Below, in pieces: positions 25,795 to 34,442 of a stretch of 64,000 bases of DNA. The number at the start of each line of letters is the position of its first letter. Within the stretch, counting starts at the first letter, position 1. A program made the translations under genes and the position numbers. The DNA lies in contig NZ_CP019285.1 of the NCBI RefSeq assembly GCF_000226975.2, positions 3,286,001 through 3,350,000 on the forward strand, given 5' to 3'. The stretch is from Halobiforma lacisalsi AJ5 (GTDB lineage Archaea > Halobacteriota > Halobacteria > Halobacteriales > Natrialbaceae). The notes under the pieces were generated by a model. That model was not told the origin of the DNA, did no database searches, and was given only the letters and a program-made list of their open reading frames with translations.

Positions 25795-26862
25795 TCAGTT
25801 CGGTCGCTTGCGAATCTCCGCGGTTCTGGTCCCCGAGTAGACGGGGTCGTCGTCCTGGTTGAAGGCGATGTGCTCGAACCGGACGGTGCCGGCCCGGTCC
25901 GACCGCGAGGCGTCGTCCTCGGCCTCGAGGACGCGCGTGAACGCGTAGACGGTATCGCCCGGCGTCACGAAGGTGTGGAACTGTTCGTCGTCGAAGCCGA
26001 CCTCGCGCCAGGTCCGTTCGTCCGAACGGGCGTGACCCAGCGCGGTCGAGCGGGTGACGTCGCCGTAGGTGACGATGTCGCCCGACGGCGCCTCGGCCAT
26101 GACGTCGGCGTTGTGGTGCTGTTTGGCCGTGTTGAGCGTCGCGAGCGGGAGCGAGGCGACGGTGACGTCGTCCTGCGTGCGGCCCCGCTCGTGGCGATAG
26201 GCGACGGCGGCATCCCGATCCGCGGCGTCCTCGAGCGCGGCGACGAAGTCCTCGAAGTAGCCACCTTCGGGGACGAGCAACTCCTCTGGAAGGTCTGGAC
26301 CGTCGCCGTCTTCCTCGGTAGCGGTAGCCCCGCTCCCGTCGGTCGCGACGGGTTCCCGGCGCGGGATCATGTTCGTCCGCTCGTAGGCACACAGGGTCTC
26401 GCCCGTCTCGGCGTCCGTCCCGCGGGTGCGCCAGGTGACGATCCCGTACTCGGGCCGGGAACTCGAGGCCGACGTGCTGACGACCTCGCTTTCGACGCGG
26501 AGTTCGGTGCCGGGCGAGACCGGCGTGCCGGGGAACCTGACGTCGGTCCGGCCGAGGAAGTAGCCGCCTTTCTCGCTCAAATCCTCGACGGTGATCCCGA
26601 GGGTCGCGGCCGTGAGGTAGTCGGGGTGGATCGGCGGTTCGTCGAACCCGCGTTCCCGGGCCGCGTCCCCCCGCCAGTAGGCCGGGTCGTGGTTCAGCGT
26701 CTGGCTCATCCACTCCTCGTTGCCCCAGCGGGAAAGGGTGAGTCCGGGGTCGTGCTCGAGGACGTCGCCCTCCGCGAAGTCCTCGAAGCAGTTGCCTTTC
26801 TCCCGGGTTTCCGCGCGCTCGAGCGCCTGTGCGAACGTATCTGGGTCTGTCCAGTCGGTCAT
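25795..26862 (-). CDS. mch: mesaconyl-CoA hydratase (MaoC-like, double hot-dog)
   Basis: The 355-residue protein holds two hot-dog domains. The N-terminal half carries FAEGDVLEHDPGLTLS and the HPDYL/LTAATLGITVEDL region. The C-terminal half carries the dehydratase-like TYGDVTRSTALGHA and TPGDTVYAFTRVLEAED. It adds water to mesaconyl-C1-CoA to give beta-methylmalyl-CoA. It sits between methylaspartate ammonia-lyase and the lyase that uses its product, only 7 bases from the former. A specific function is well supported by context. Confidence 0.9.
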   Translation of the reverse strand: MTDWTDPDTFAQALERAETREKGNCFEDFAEGDVLEHDPGLTLSRWGNEEWMSQTLNHDPAYWRGDAARERGFDEPPIHPDYLTAATLGITVEDLSEKGGYFLGRTDVRFPGTPVSPGTELRVESEVVSTSASSSRPEYGIVTWRTRGTDAETGETLCAYERTNMIPRREPVATDGSGATATEEDGDGPDLPEELLVPEGGYFEDFVAALEDAADRDAAVAYRHERGRTQDDVTVASLPLATLNTAKQHHNADVMAEAPSGDIVTYGDVTRSTALGHARSDERTWREVGFDDEQFHTFVTPGDTVYAFTRVLEAEDDASRSDRAGTVRFEHIAFNQDDDPVYSGTRTAEIRKRPN

Positions 26863-26869
26863 GTCGGTC

Positions 26870-28159
26870 TCAGTCGTCTGCGGTGAGTTCGTCGGTCGTC
26901 GTGTCGGTTCGTCCCGCCCGCGCCCGCCGTGCGAGCGTCCGGCGCATCTCGTTTTCGACGATCATGAACCCCTCGTCGAACCCCATGCCGGGTTTCGCCA
27001 GCACCTGCGCCGCGTCGGTCGCGAGCGCGACGTGGGCACAGGCCCGGGCCGAGGTCGCCGTCTCGTTGCAGGTGCCCCCGAGGTAGGCGCGGGTGTCGGT
27101 CCCCTCGCAGTACCGGACGGCCTGGCCGCTGCGGTGGATCCCGCCGAGGTCCGGCGTCTTGACCTGGACGACGTCGGCCGCGCCGGCGTCGACGAACGCA
27201 CACACGTCGTCGAAGGTGTTGCACCACTCGTCGGCCACGAGGTCGACGTCGACGCCCGCGTCGGCCAGCCCCTCGCGCAACTCGACCATCGCCGCGATCT
27301 GGTCCGCCCGATCGCCGACGTCCATCGGCCCCTCGATCTGGAGCGGATAGGGGGCGGCGGCCTCCTCGAGCGCCCGGAAGTAGTCGATCACCTCCTCGCG
27401 GTCGTACGGCGCGCCGAAGATCTCGCCGATCATCCCGTAGACGTCGATGTGGAATCGGGGCTCGTACCCCTCGGGGCCGAGTTCCTCCGAGCGTTCGACC
27501 AGCCACTCGACGTACTCGAGCAGCGTCCCGCCGTTTTCGCCGATCTTCTCGACGCTGTTGATAAGCCCGTGAGGGAGGACGGGGACGCCCTTGACGAACA
27601 TCTTCTCGGCGTTCGCGTAGCGGTCGTCGCCCGACTGGCCGAAGACCGGCACCGGCTCCGTCGCGGGCTCGGTGCCGAGCGCGTTCGCGAGAACGTCGGT
27701 TTTCGTCGTTCCCGCGGCCTCGGCGGCCGCCCCGAGCAGTGCCTGCGAGACGCCGTACCGGATCGCCGTGTGGAGGCGGTCGCCCTCGACCGTCATCTCC
27801 TCGAGCGCGTCGGCGTTCGCGAGGAACTCCGTCGCGTCCCGGCCCTCGAGTTCGTCCGCGACAGGACCTTCGACGACGGGGGCGTACTCCGCGGGCTGGA
27901 AGAGCGGATCCCGGCCGCCGGCACCGGAGTACTGGACCGCCGCGCAGTCGCCGCGGACGACGCGGCCGTCCGCGAGTTCGACGTCGACGACGAGGCTCTC
28001 GCCGGCCTGTCGGATCTCCTCGAAGCCGTCCGTGACGGGCGCTCCCTCGTAGGTGAACCCATCCTGGCGGGCCCCCTGCTTGATCGCGCGCTGGTCGTCG
28101 AAGAAGAATCCTGCGTAGCCGGGCGTCGCGTGGACCCCGGTGATCTCCGTCCCCGTCAT
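26870..28159 (-). CDS. mal: methylaspartate ammonia-lyase
   Basis: The 429-residue enolase-superfamily enzyme removes ammonia from 3-methylaspartate to give mesaconate. The known active-site set is present: His197 (VLPHGLI), Asp239 (FHIDVYG), Glu276 (IEGPMD), Asp310 (VADEWCN) and the catalytic Lys334 (VQVKTPDL), closely matching the clostridial enzyme's spacing. The start codon overlaps the stop of glutamate mutase E by one base (TGATG), so the two are translationally coupled. Confidence 0.96.
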   Translation of the reverse strand: MTGTEITGVHATPGYAGFFFDDQRAIKQGARQDGFTYEGAPVTDGFEEIRQAGESLVVDVELADGRVVRGDCAAVQYSGAGGRDPLFQPAEYAPVVEGPVADELEGRDATEFLANADALEEMTVEGDRLHTAIRYGVSQALLGAAAEAAGTTKTDVLANALGTEPATEPVPVFGQSGDDRYANAEKMFVKGVPVLPHGLINSVEKIGENGGTLLEYVEWLVERSEELGPEGYEPRFHIDVYGMIGEIFGAPYDREEVIDYFRALEEAAAPYPLQIEGPMDVGDRADQIAAMVELREGLADAGVDVDLVADEWCNTFDDVCAFVDAGAADVVQVKTPDLGGIHRSGQAVRYCEGTDTRAYLGGTCNETATSARACAHVALATDAAQVLAKPGMGFDEGFMIVENEMRRTLARRARAGRTDTTTDELTADD

Positions 28160-29607
28160 CAGGCTCCCTCCTGGGACTGGGTGGACCGCGGTCGGCCGAT
28201 GAGCTTCCCGTCGCTGATCGCGTCGACGTCGTCGGCGACCATCCGGAACGACTGGTCGCGCCCCTCGGTGTCGGCGCGCCGCGAGAGCCGGGCCTTGTGG
28301 ATCTCCTTGATGTCGTCGTCCATCTCGAGGTCGGCCCACTCGAAGATGCGAACCCGGCCGTCGTCGTCCCGGGCGGGGAGGACCGCACCCTTCGCGCTGT
28401 CGCTCGGGGCGAAGGGGACGTCGAGCGCCCCGGAGTCGAAGGCGTTGATCGTCCCCTGGACGACGTCGCCGTCGCCGTGCTCGTGGATCGTTTCCATGAG
28501 ACAGCGGGTCTCGCGTTCGATCAACTCCTGTTCCTCCTGAATGCCGTCGATATCGATGTTCTGCTCGATAGCCATGTCGATGACCTGTCTCGTTGTCCGC
28601 AGTCCGGAGGCGTTGGCCTCCTTGGTCGGCACGCCCTGGAACTCCTGGGGAGACTTGGTGATGACCTTGTCCGGCCGGGCGATCGCGGCGGTCATCCCGC
28701 CCAGCCCGATCACGCCGTTCGCGCGGGCCTCGTCGGGCGGGAAGCCGCCCATCCACTCGTGGAAGACCGTCGTGACGACGACCTCGTCCGGCAGGTACTC
28801 GTCCCCGAGCTTCTGGAGGGCGTTCAGGGCGGCCACGTCCTGCACGACGTTGCCGACCTGGCCGTACCCCAGCGTGATCGAGCGCACGCCCTGGGTAGCC
28901 GCGAGCTTGCCCTCGACTAGCATGATCGCGATGGCGATCGAGGGCGGCACCAGCGTCCCAGTGAGCGGGCCGAACGGCTCGCGGTTGATCCGCACGCCCC
29001 GCTCGGTGTAGGCCCCGGCCAGCCGATCGACGAACTGCCAGCGCTCGATCGTCTCCTCGAGACCGTGGCGCTTGGTGTAGGGAATGTTGTACGAGATCGG
29101 CCCGCCCTCGAAGCTCTGGAAGCCGCCCGCGAAGGTGATCGCCGCGAGCAGGCGGGCGTCGGGCGTGCCGTGACGCACCTCGATCGGGGCGTCGATCGCC
29201 TCGATCAACTGCCGGCAGCCGTCGACGCCGTGGTTGACCGCAGGGAAGCCGTTGAGCGTGTCCTCGCCCGTCTCGCGTGCCTTCTCGAGGCCCTCCTGGG
29301 CCTTCCCGTACTCGTTGTCGCGCGTGTACGAGTCGATGGTCGTCGGGAGGAGATCGGCCTGCCCCTCCCGGTGGAGGTACTCCAGCAGCTCGATCTGGTC
29401 GTCGAGCCTGGGAACGCCGGCCCGCGGCTGCAAGAGCGGTTTGTCGGCCGACTCGAGGACGTCGGCGAACCGCTTGTGATCGGGGAGCGATTCGTGGTAG
29501 GAGATCGCTTCCTCGAAGTCGACCTCGCTCCCGGTTTCCCAGTTCGATCGGATTTCGTCGTCGATACGCCGTAGCTCGTCGGAGGGAATGCGTTCGTCAC
29601 GTATCAT
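28159..29607 (-). CDS. glmE: glutamate mutase (methylaspartate mutase) subunit E
   Basis: The 482-residue catalytic subunit has a TIM barrel that binds glutamate and the upper face of adenosylcobalamin. Recognisable stretches are HKRFADVLESADKPLLQPRAGVP, DSYTRDNEYGKA, NGFPAVNHGVDGCRQL, SFEGGPISYNIPYTK and EWMGGFPPDEARANG. It converts glutamate to 3-methylaspartate together with subunit S, whose gene ends directly before this ATG (TAAATG). The length matches the family. Confidence 0.96.
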   Translation of the reverse strand: MIRDERIPSDELRRIDDEIRSNWETGSEVDFEEAISYHESLPDHKRFADVLESADKPLLQPRAGVPRLDDQIELLEYLHREGQADLLPTTIDSYTRDNEYGKAQEGLEKARETGEDTLNGFPAVNHGVDGCRQLIEAIDAPIEVRHGTPDARLLAAITFAGGFQSFEGGPISYNIPYTKRHGLEETIERWQFVDRLAGAYTERGVRINREPFGPLTGTLVPPSIAIAIMLVEGKLAATQGVRSITLGYGQVGNVVQDVAALNALQKLGDEYLPDEVVVTTVFHEWMGGFPPDEARANGVIGLGGMTAAIARPDKVITKSPQEFQGVPTKEANASGLRTTRQVIDMAIEQNIDIDGIQEEQELIERETRCLMETIHEHGDGDVVQGTINAFDSGALDVPFAPSDSAKGAVLPARDDDGRVRIFEWADLEMDDDIKEIHKARLSRRADTEGRDQSFRMVADDVDAISDGKLIGRPRSTQSQEGA

Positions 29608-30048
29608 TTAGGAACTGATAGAAACACGCTCCGATTCGGTGGGGGTGATCTCGAGATCCTGCCGGAGGGCAGCGATCGCCTCCTCGGGATCGGTCTCCGA
29701 GTCGAAGACCCGGTCGAACCCGAGCTCGCGGAATGTGCGTCGGGTCTGCTCGAAGTCGTCCTGCCCGACCGCGAGGTTGCCGCCGATGTAGGTGACGGCG
29801 TCGACGCCCGCTTCCTCGAGCACCTGGTGGAAGCCCTGGCAGTCTTGCTCGGCGTGTCCGTAGAGCGAAGAGACCAGTACGGCCCCGGCGTCGTGATCTG
29901 CCGCTGCCTCCGCGAACTGCTCCTGGGAGGTCTGGACGCCGAGGTTGACGACGTCGAAGCCGGCCGCACTGAACGCCTGCTCTAGGATCGTGATGCCGAC
30001 GACGTGAGCGTCCGAGCCGATCACGCCGAGGACAACCGTTTGGGACAT
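29608..30048 (-). CDS. glmS: glutamate mutase subunit S (B12-binding)
   Basis: The 146-residue cobalamin-binding subunit carries the base-off motif DAHVVG (Asp13, His15, Gly18), whose histidine replaces the lower axial ligand, plus SSLYGHAEQDC and YIGGNLAVG of the nucleotide-tail pocket. I start at MSQTVVLGVIG. A TATA-like box on the minus strand at 30075-30083 lies 31 bases upstream. An ATG five codons earlier would place the start too close to the box. This is the first gene of the methylaspartate-cycle operon. Confidence 0.95.
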   Translation of the reverse strand: MSQTVVLGVIGSDAHVVGITILEQAFSAAGFDVVNLGVQTSQEQFAEAAADHDAGAVLVSSLYGHAEQDCQGFHQVLEEAGVDAVTYIGGNLAVGQDDFEQTRRTFRELGFDRVFDSETDPEEAIAALRQDLEITPTESERVSISS

Positions 30049-30074
30049 CGTGTTCCCAATCATGAGAAACGGGG

Positions 30075-30083
30075 CTATAAACT
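30075..30083 (-). promoter_or_regulatory. promoter of the methylaspartate-cycle operon
   Basis: The minus strand reads GTTTATAG about 31 bases before the glmS ATG. Two copies of CTTAATGAT (30082-30090 and 30108-30116) lie at and upstream of it, 26 bases apart, and might be regulator contacts shared with the divergent transferase gene. Confidence 0.5.
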
Positions 30084-30200
30084 TAATGATCTTCCATGAT
30101 AATATTCCTTAATGATGTTTGAGGGGTGGGCGTGTGATACCGTCACAACATCATTATCGATAGTAAAGGTTTTTGACGCCAGTTCGCATCACCCCTTCGC

Positions 30201-31373
30201 ATGGGTGCGCTTTCGAACCTGCGCGTGCTGGACCTGACGCAGGTGCTCGCCGGACCGTACTGTACGATGTTGCTCGCGGACATGGGCGCGGACGTAGTCA
30301 AGATCGAGCGCCCCGGCGGCGACCTGATTCGGTCGAACCCGCCGTTCGTCGACGACGCCGAGACGGAGGCCTACGGCGGCTACTTCCAGAGCGTGAACCG
30401 GGGGAAGCGAAGCATCGAACTCGACTTCGGCGACGACGAGGACCGCGCGGACTTCCTCTCGCTCGTCGAGGAGGCCGACGTCGTCGTCGAAAACTACCGC
30501 TCGGGAACGATGGCGAAGTACGACCTCGAGTACGAGACGCTCCGCGAGCACAACCCACAGCTCATCTACTCCTCGATCCGCGGCTTTGGCGACCCACGGA
30601 CCGGCGAGACGCACCGACAGGGCCAGCCCTCCTTCGACCTCATCGCGCAGGCGCTGGGCGGCGTCATGGAGATCACGGGGTCGGCCGATGGCCCGCCGAC
30701 GAAGGTCGGTCCCGGAGTCGGCGACCTCTTCACCGCGACGCTGAACTGTATCGGCATCCTCGCGGCCGTCAACCACCGCGAACAGACCGGCGAGGGCCAG
30801 TACGTCGACACCGGGATGTACGACGCAATGGTCAGCCTCACCGAACGCGCGATCTACCAGCAGTCCTACACCGGCGAGGCGCCCACGCGCCGCGGGAACT
30901 CCCACCCGACCCTGTTCCCCTACGACGCCTTCGAGACCGCCGACGGCTACGCCGTGATCGCCGCCTTCGGCACCAACCACTGGCGGGAAGTCTGTGCCGC
31001 CATGGGTCGTGAAGACCTCGCCGAGGAGTACCCGGACCGCGCCTCCCGACTCGAGCACCGCGACTACCTGCGCGAGCAGATCGCCGACTGGACCCTCGAG
31101 CGGACGACCGACGACCTCGTCGACGCGCTCGAGGGCCGTGTCCCGGTCGCGCCGGTCCAGAACACGGAAGACATCTTCGCGGACCCGCACGTCCACGCGC
31201 GGGACATGCTGGTGCCGGTGGAGCAGCCGGGGACGGACGCGGAGGTCGAGATCGCGGGTTCGCCGATCAAGATGACGGAGACGCCGCCGGAGCCACGGGG
31301 ACGTGCGCCCCTCCTGGACGAGCACCGCGAGGAAGTGCTGGGCGAGGAAGCGGAGACGCCGGCCGACGACTGA
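30201..31373 (+). CDS. mct: succinyl-CoA:mesaconate CoA-transferase (class III)
   Basis: The 390-residue protein belongs to the CaiB/BaiF family. The opening LRVLDLTQVLAGPYCTMLLADMGADVVKIE (two conserved parts) and the active-site Asp175 in GPGVGDLF are present. It activates mesaconate to its CoA ester in the methylaspartate cycle. The specific substrate is inferred from the neighbouring genes: it is divergent from the glutamate mutase operon, with 152 bases between. Generic formyl-CoA-type transferases look alike, so context carries the call. Confidence 0.9.
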   Translation: MGALSNLRVLDLTQVLAGPYCTMLLADMGADVVKIERPGGDLIRSNPPFVDDAETEAYGGYFQSVNRGKRSIELDFGDDEDRADFLSLVEEADVVVENYRSGTMAKYDLEYETLREHNPQLIYSSIRGFGDPRTGETHRQGQPSFDLIAQALGGVMEITGSADGPPTKVGPGVGDLFTATLNCIGILAAVNHREQTGEGQYVDTGMYDAMVSLTERAIYQQSYTGEAPTRRGNSHPTLFPYDAFETADGYAVIAAFGTNHWREVCAAMGREDLAEEYPDRASRLEHRDYLREQIADWTLERTTDDLVDALEGRVPVAPVQNTEDIFADPHVHARDMLVPVEQPGTDAEVEIAGSPIKMTETPPEPRGRAPLLDEHREEVLGEEAETPADD

Positions 31374-31476
31374 TACGGGGTCGTTCGAATCGACTGATGA
31401 TCGCCTTTTCACGTCGCTGAATCCCTTCTCCGGGGAAGTCTGCGTCTCGGATTCTCCGCTCGAGGTACCGACACTG

Positions 31477-32025
31477 TCAGGCGGTCAACGTCTCGGACGC
31501 GACGACCGTTCCGGCGTCGGTGTCCGTCACGAGTATCTCGATCTCGTCTCCCGACTCGAGGTCCGTAGTGCTCGGGCCGTGGTTCACCCTGAACTCGACG
31601 ACGGACCCGGAGTTCCACCGTGGCGGGTCGTCGCTCGAGTCGACGATAACGCCGCCGGCACAGCCGCTCTGATCGATCACGTCGGTGTCGCCGTCGACGT
31701 GGTCGTCGTCGAGACTCGAGTCCTCCGAGGGAAGATTCGTCAGCGTCGCTTCCATCTCGCCGCCCCGGATCCGCACCGTGACCTCCATATCGGTGACGTT
31801 GACGGGATCGCCGGCCACGTGGCGTAACCTGACCACTTCCCCGTCACAGCTCGCCGCGCCCGAGAGCGTAAAGGTCGCATCCGCCGTCGCTCCGGCGACG
31901 GGTCCCGGTTCGGACGGCGTCCCCCCGAGCGAAAACACGAATACGCCGACGGAGCCGGCCAGGATCACGGTGATCGCGACCAGCAACACGACGCCGACGA
32001 CCGAACTCGTCCCCCGGTGGTTCAT
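31477..32025 (-). CDS. type IV pilin-like / archaellin N-terminal domain protein
   Basis: The 182-residue protein begins MNHRGTSSVVGVVLLVAIT. A short basic leader ending in RG is followed by a 20-residue hydrophobic helix, the class III signal processed by archaeal prepilin peptidase. The exported domain is Ser/Thr/Asp-rich with one possible disulfide (Cys in AASCDGE and SGCAGG). Such DUF1628-type pilins take part in adhesion. It is a single gene with no pilus assembly genes nearby. Confidence 0.82.
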   Translation of the reverse strand: MNHRGTSSVVGVVLLVAITVILAGSVGVFVFSLGGTPSEPGPVAGATADATFTLSGAASCDGEVVRLRHVAGDPVNVTDMEVTVRIRGGEMEATLTNLPSEDSSLDDDHVDGDTDVIDQSGCAGGVIVDSSDDPPRWNSGSVVEFRVNHGPSTTDLESGDEIEILVTDTDAGTVVASETLTA

Positions 32026-32148
32026 TGCCCTTTCTCGGGATGGGAACGACCGTACGAAAAAGATCCGGTGTGGTTCCCGCAGGCTCGAACCGGTCGCCGA
32101 TGGCCACCAAGAGTAACCCTTTTGCAACACCCCTGCACACGTTCGAGT

Positions 32149-32475
32149 ATGAGCAACGAGTGGCCAGTCGATCCCGACGGCGAGGAGGGCAGCGAGGGGA
32201 TGCGCAAGTACGACATGCGTATCATCGCGGACAAGGTCGACGAGGAGGAGGACTTCCCGCTCGACGTCGCGGAGTTCGTCGACGAGTACGGCGACTACCC
32301 GATCCGCATCAACCACGAGACGGTCGTCGCGATGAGTGAGATCTTCGAGTACATCGACGACGACGAGTTCGAGGAGATCGTCGACATGCACAAGGCCGTC
32401 GGGGCGGCCATGCGCGAGGGGGACTTCTGGACGTACCACCCGCAGGGCGAGGATCCCGAGAAGGTCCACGCGTAA
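32149..32475 (+). CDS. conserved haloarchaeal protein (DUF5785-like)
   Basis: The 108-residue soluble acidic protein begins MSNEWPVDPDGEEGSEGMRK and continues with DFPLDVAEFVDEYGDYPIRINHE, a haloarchaeal signature I associate with DUF5785. A TAACCCTTTT weak promoter element sits about 30 bases before the ATG, as for many haloarchaeal housekeeping genes. Function unknown. Confidence 0.7.
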   Translation: MSNEWPVDPDGEEGSEGMRKYDMRIIADKVDEEEDFPLDVAEFVDEYGDYPIRINHETVVAMSEIFEYIDDDEFEEIVDMHKAVGAAMREGDFWTYHPQGEDPEKVHA

Positions 32476-32536
32476 CGCCCGCGATCGCCGACACGACCGC
32501 TCCTCCTGGCGCATCACGAATCTGGATTACGTATCA

Positions 32537-32544
32537 CTTATACG
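32537..32544 (+). promoter_or_regulatory. TATA box of the GTP cyclohydrolase III gene
   Basis: CTTATACG is centred about 30 bases before a GTG codon, supporting a leaderless message that begins with GTG. Confidence 0.55.
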
Positions 32545-32569
32545 ACGGCGTTCGAAAGAATCGCTCACC

Positions 32570-33331
32570 GTGACAAATACGCAGGTTACGCTCGTCCAGA
32601 TCGACAACTACGGTCCGTGGACGGTGACGCCGGAGCCCCGTCGGGAAGCCGATCTCCAGACGCTGCAGTCGCGACTTTTCGCCGACATCTCGCAGTTCGT
32701 CGGCGCTCGAGGCGGCTACGTCTTTTTCACCCGCTTCGACAACATGATCGCCGTCACCAACGGCCTCTCGATGACCGACCACGAACTGTTACAGGAGTCA
32801 GTCGGAAACCGCTACCCCGTCACGCTCAGCCTCGGCGTCGCCACCGGCACCGACCCGGTTCACGCGCTGTCGGACGCGACCGAGCGGCTGCAGGAGGCCG
32901 GGAGCGCCCAGGACGAAGACCGACGCGAGTGTCTCGAGGGCCGGGCCATCGAGGAGGCCCACCGAACCGCCGACGACGTCCAGATCGCCCACTTCGACGT
33001 GATCAACGCGACCGGCAACTACACGGACGAACTCAACGCCTTCGACACGTTCATCGAGATCGAACAGGGGTACGCCGAACTCATGCGGCACATGCGGTAC
33101 GCCCACGACAGCCTCTCGTTTTTCGTCGGTGGCGACAACGTGATCGTCGTCTGTCCAGACCTCGAGGAGGCCGACTACGAGGAGGCGATCCACCACGTCG
33201 AGAACGCCGTCGACGTCAGCCTCCAGGTCGGCGTCGGCCGCGGCGAGACAGCCCACGACGCCGGCTTCGCGGCGAAACACGCCCTCGAGACCTGTCGTGC
33301 CGACGGGACCCGGGTCGAACTCGAGTGGTAG
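32570..33331 (+). CDS. arfA: GTP cyclohydrolase III (archaeal, FAPy-forming)
   Basis: The 253-residue protein starts at GTG with VTNTQVTLVQIDNYGPWT. It consists of two nucleotide-cyclase-like halves: RLFADISQFVGARGGYVFFTRFDNM near 35-60 with LSLGVATGTDPVHA, and the second half with FFVGGDNVIVVCPD and LQVGVGRGETAHDAGF. It opens the imidazole ring of GTP, giving 2-amino-5-formylamino-6-ribosylamino-pyrimidinone phosphate for riboflavin and F420 synthesis. It is monocistronic with a clear promoter. Confidence 0.93.
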   Translation: MTNTQVTLVQIDNYGPWTVTPEPRREADLQTLQSRLFADISQFVGARGGYVFFTRFDNMIAVTNGLSMTDHELLQESVGNRYPVTLSLGVATGTDPVHALSDATERLQEAGSAQDEDRRECLEGRAIEEAHRTADDVQIAHFDVINATGNYTDELNAFDTFIEIEQGYAELMRHMRYAHDSLSFFVGGDNVIVVCPDLEEADYEEAIHHVENAVDVSLQVGVGRGETAHDAGFAAKHALETCRADGTRVELEW

Positions 33332-33482
33332 ACCCGCTCCGCCGGGATGCCCTTTTATACTGACGCAGTCGGTTCCGACGTCCCCGTTTCGGGGGAAATC
33401 ACCCGAACGGAGAAACTTCGTCAGCGACGCGCTTAAGCGTGGCGGAGGTAGTTTTTAGCCCGTCTGCGATCATTGTTCGAGT

Positions 33483-34154
33483 ATGGAATCGGAACTGTCG
33501 GTCAAGGAGGTCCTGACGACCGAATACGTCGGGGTCAGTGAATCGGACTCCGTCCAGGGTGCCGTCAAACTCATGCGCGAGGAACGGGCGGGCGCGGTGC
33601 TCGTCGTTCGGGGGACGGACCCGGTCGGAATCATGACCGAATGGGACGTCCTCGGACTGGTCGCCGAGGAGCACGACCCCGCCGAAACGACGGTCGGCGA
33701 AGTAATGACGACGCCGGTAATCTCCGTCTCGTCGGATCGGTCGCTCTCCGACGCGGCCAACCTGATGGCCCGGGAGAACATCCGCAACGTCGTCGTCGAG
33801 GACGAAACCGACGGCGAGGTTCTCGGCCTCGTCACCCAGCGAGACGTCATCGCTGCGGCGGGATCGTTCCAGGGGACGGTGACGCCACCGCGATCGACCG
33901 ACCCCGGCACCGGTGCCGGAACGAACCCGGGGACCGCCGTGACCGGCTCCGAGACAGGGGCCGAAGGGGAACCGATATCGGACGACCTGGCCCGAGAGCC
34001 CCCGCTCGGGACCGAGGAGGGCGAGTCATCGGTCCTGCCCAACGGCGGTGACGAGTACTCCACGCAGGGCGTCTGCGAGGCCTGTGGTTCGCTCGCTGAT
34101 TCGTTGTGGGAGTCGAACGGCCAGCTCGTCTGTTCGGACTGCCGGACGGTCTGA
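33483..34154 (+). CDS. CBS-pair protein with C-terminal zinc ribbon
   Basis: The 223-residue protein has two CBS motifs (about 8-60 and 72-128, including GIMTEWDVLGL and GLVTQRDVIAA), the usual adenosine-nucleotide sensor unit. A flexible Gly/Thr/Glu-rich linker leads to a zinc ribbon with Cys198, Cys201, Cys217 and Cys220. A TTTTTAG box lies about 30 bases before the ATG. The target it regulates is unknown. Confidence 0.82.
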   Translation: MESELSVKEVLTTEYVGVSESDSVQGAVKLMREERAGAVLVVRGTDPVGIMTEWDVLGLVAEEHDPAETTVGEVMTTPVISVSSDRSLSDAANLMARENIRNVVVEDETDGEVLGLVTQRDVIAAAGSFQGTVTPPRSTDPGTGAGTNPGTAVTGSETGAEGEPISDDLAREPPLGTEEGESSVLPNGGDEYSTQGVCEACGSLADSLWESNGQLVCSDCRTV

Positions 34155-34327
34155 CCGACGGGTTCGCCGTCGGCCGCACACGACCCCGCACTCCTTCCGA
34201 CACCGCGATTCTCCCTCGTTCCGTCCCATCGATCTTCGTCCGGAAGAGACCAGTATCGATGATAGTCAGACTGGCCGACCGATACGATAAAAAGACCTTT
34301 CGGGTGCGGCAGTGGATGTGAGCGACA

Positions 34328-34438
34328 ATGATCGACACCGTCGATGCCCCGGACGCCGAGGAGACTACCGTTCGTGTCCGTCCGATCGAGGAGGGAAACG
34401 CGTCGCCGTCGCTCGAGGCGACGGACGCAAACCGATGA
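34328..34438 (+). CDS. possible 36-aa micro-protein or leader peptide
   Basis: A short acidic frame, opening MIDTVDAPDAEETTVRVRP, ends four bases before the ATG of the acetyltransferase. A TATA-like GATAAAAAG at about 34284-34292 lies upstream, and codon use is GC-rich in third positions. It may be a real micro-protein, or a leader translated before the next gene. Nothing more can be said. Confidence 0.35.
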   Translation: MIDTVDAPDAEETTVRVRPIEEGNASPSLEATDANR

Positions 34439-34442
34439 GACG

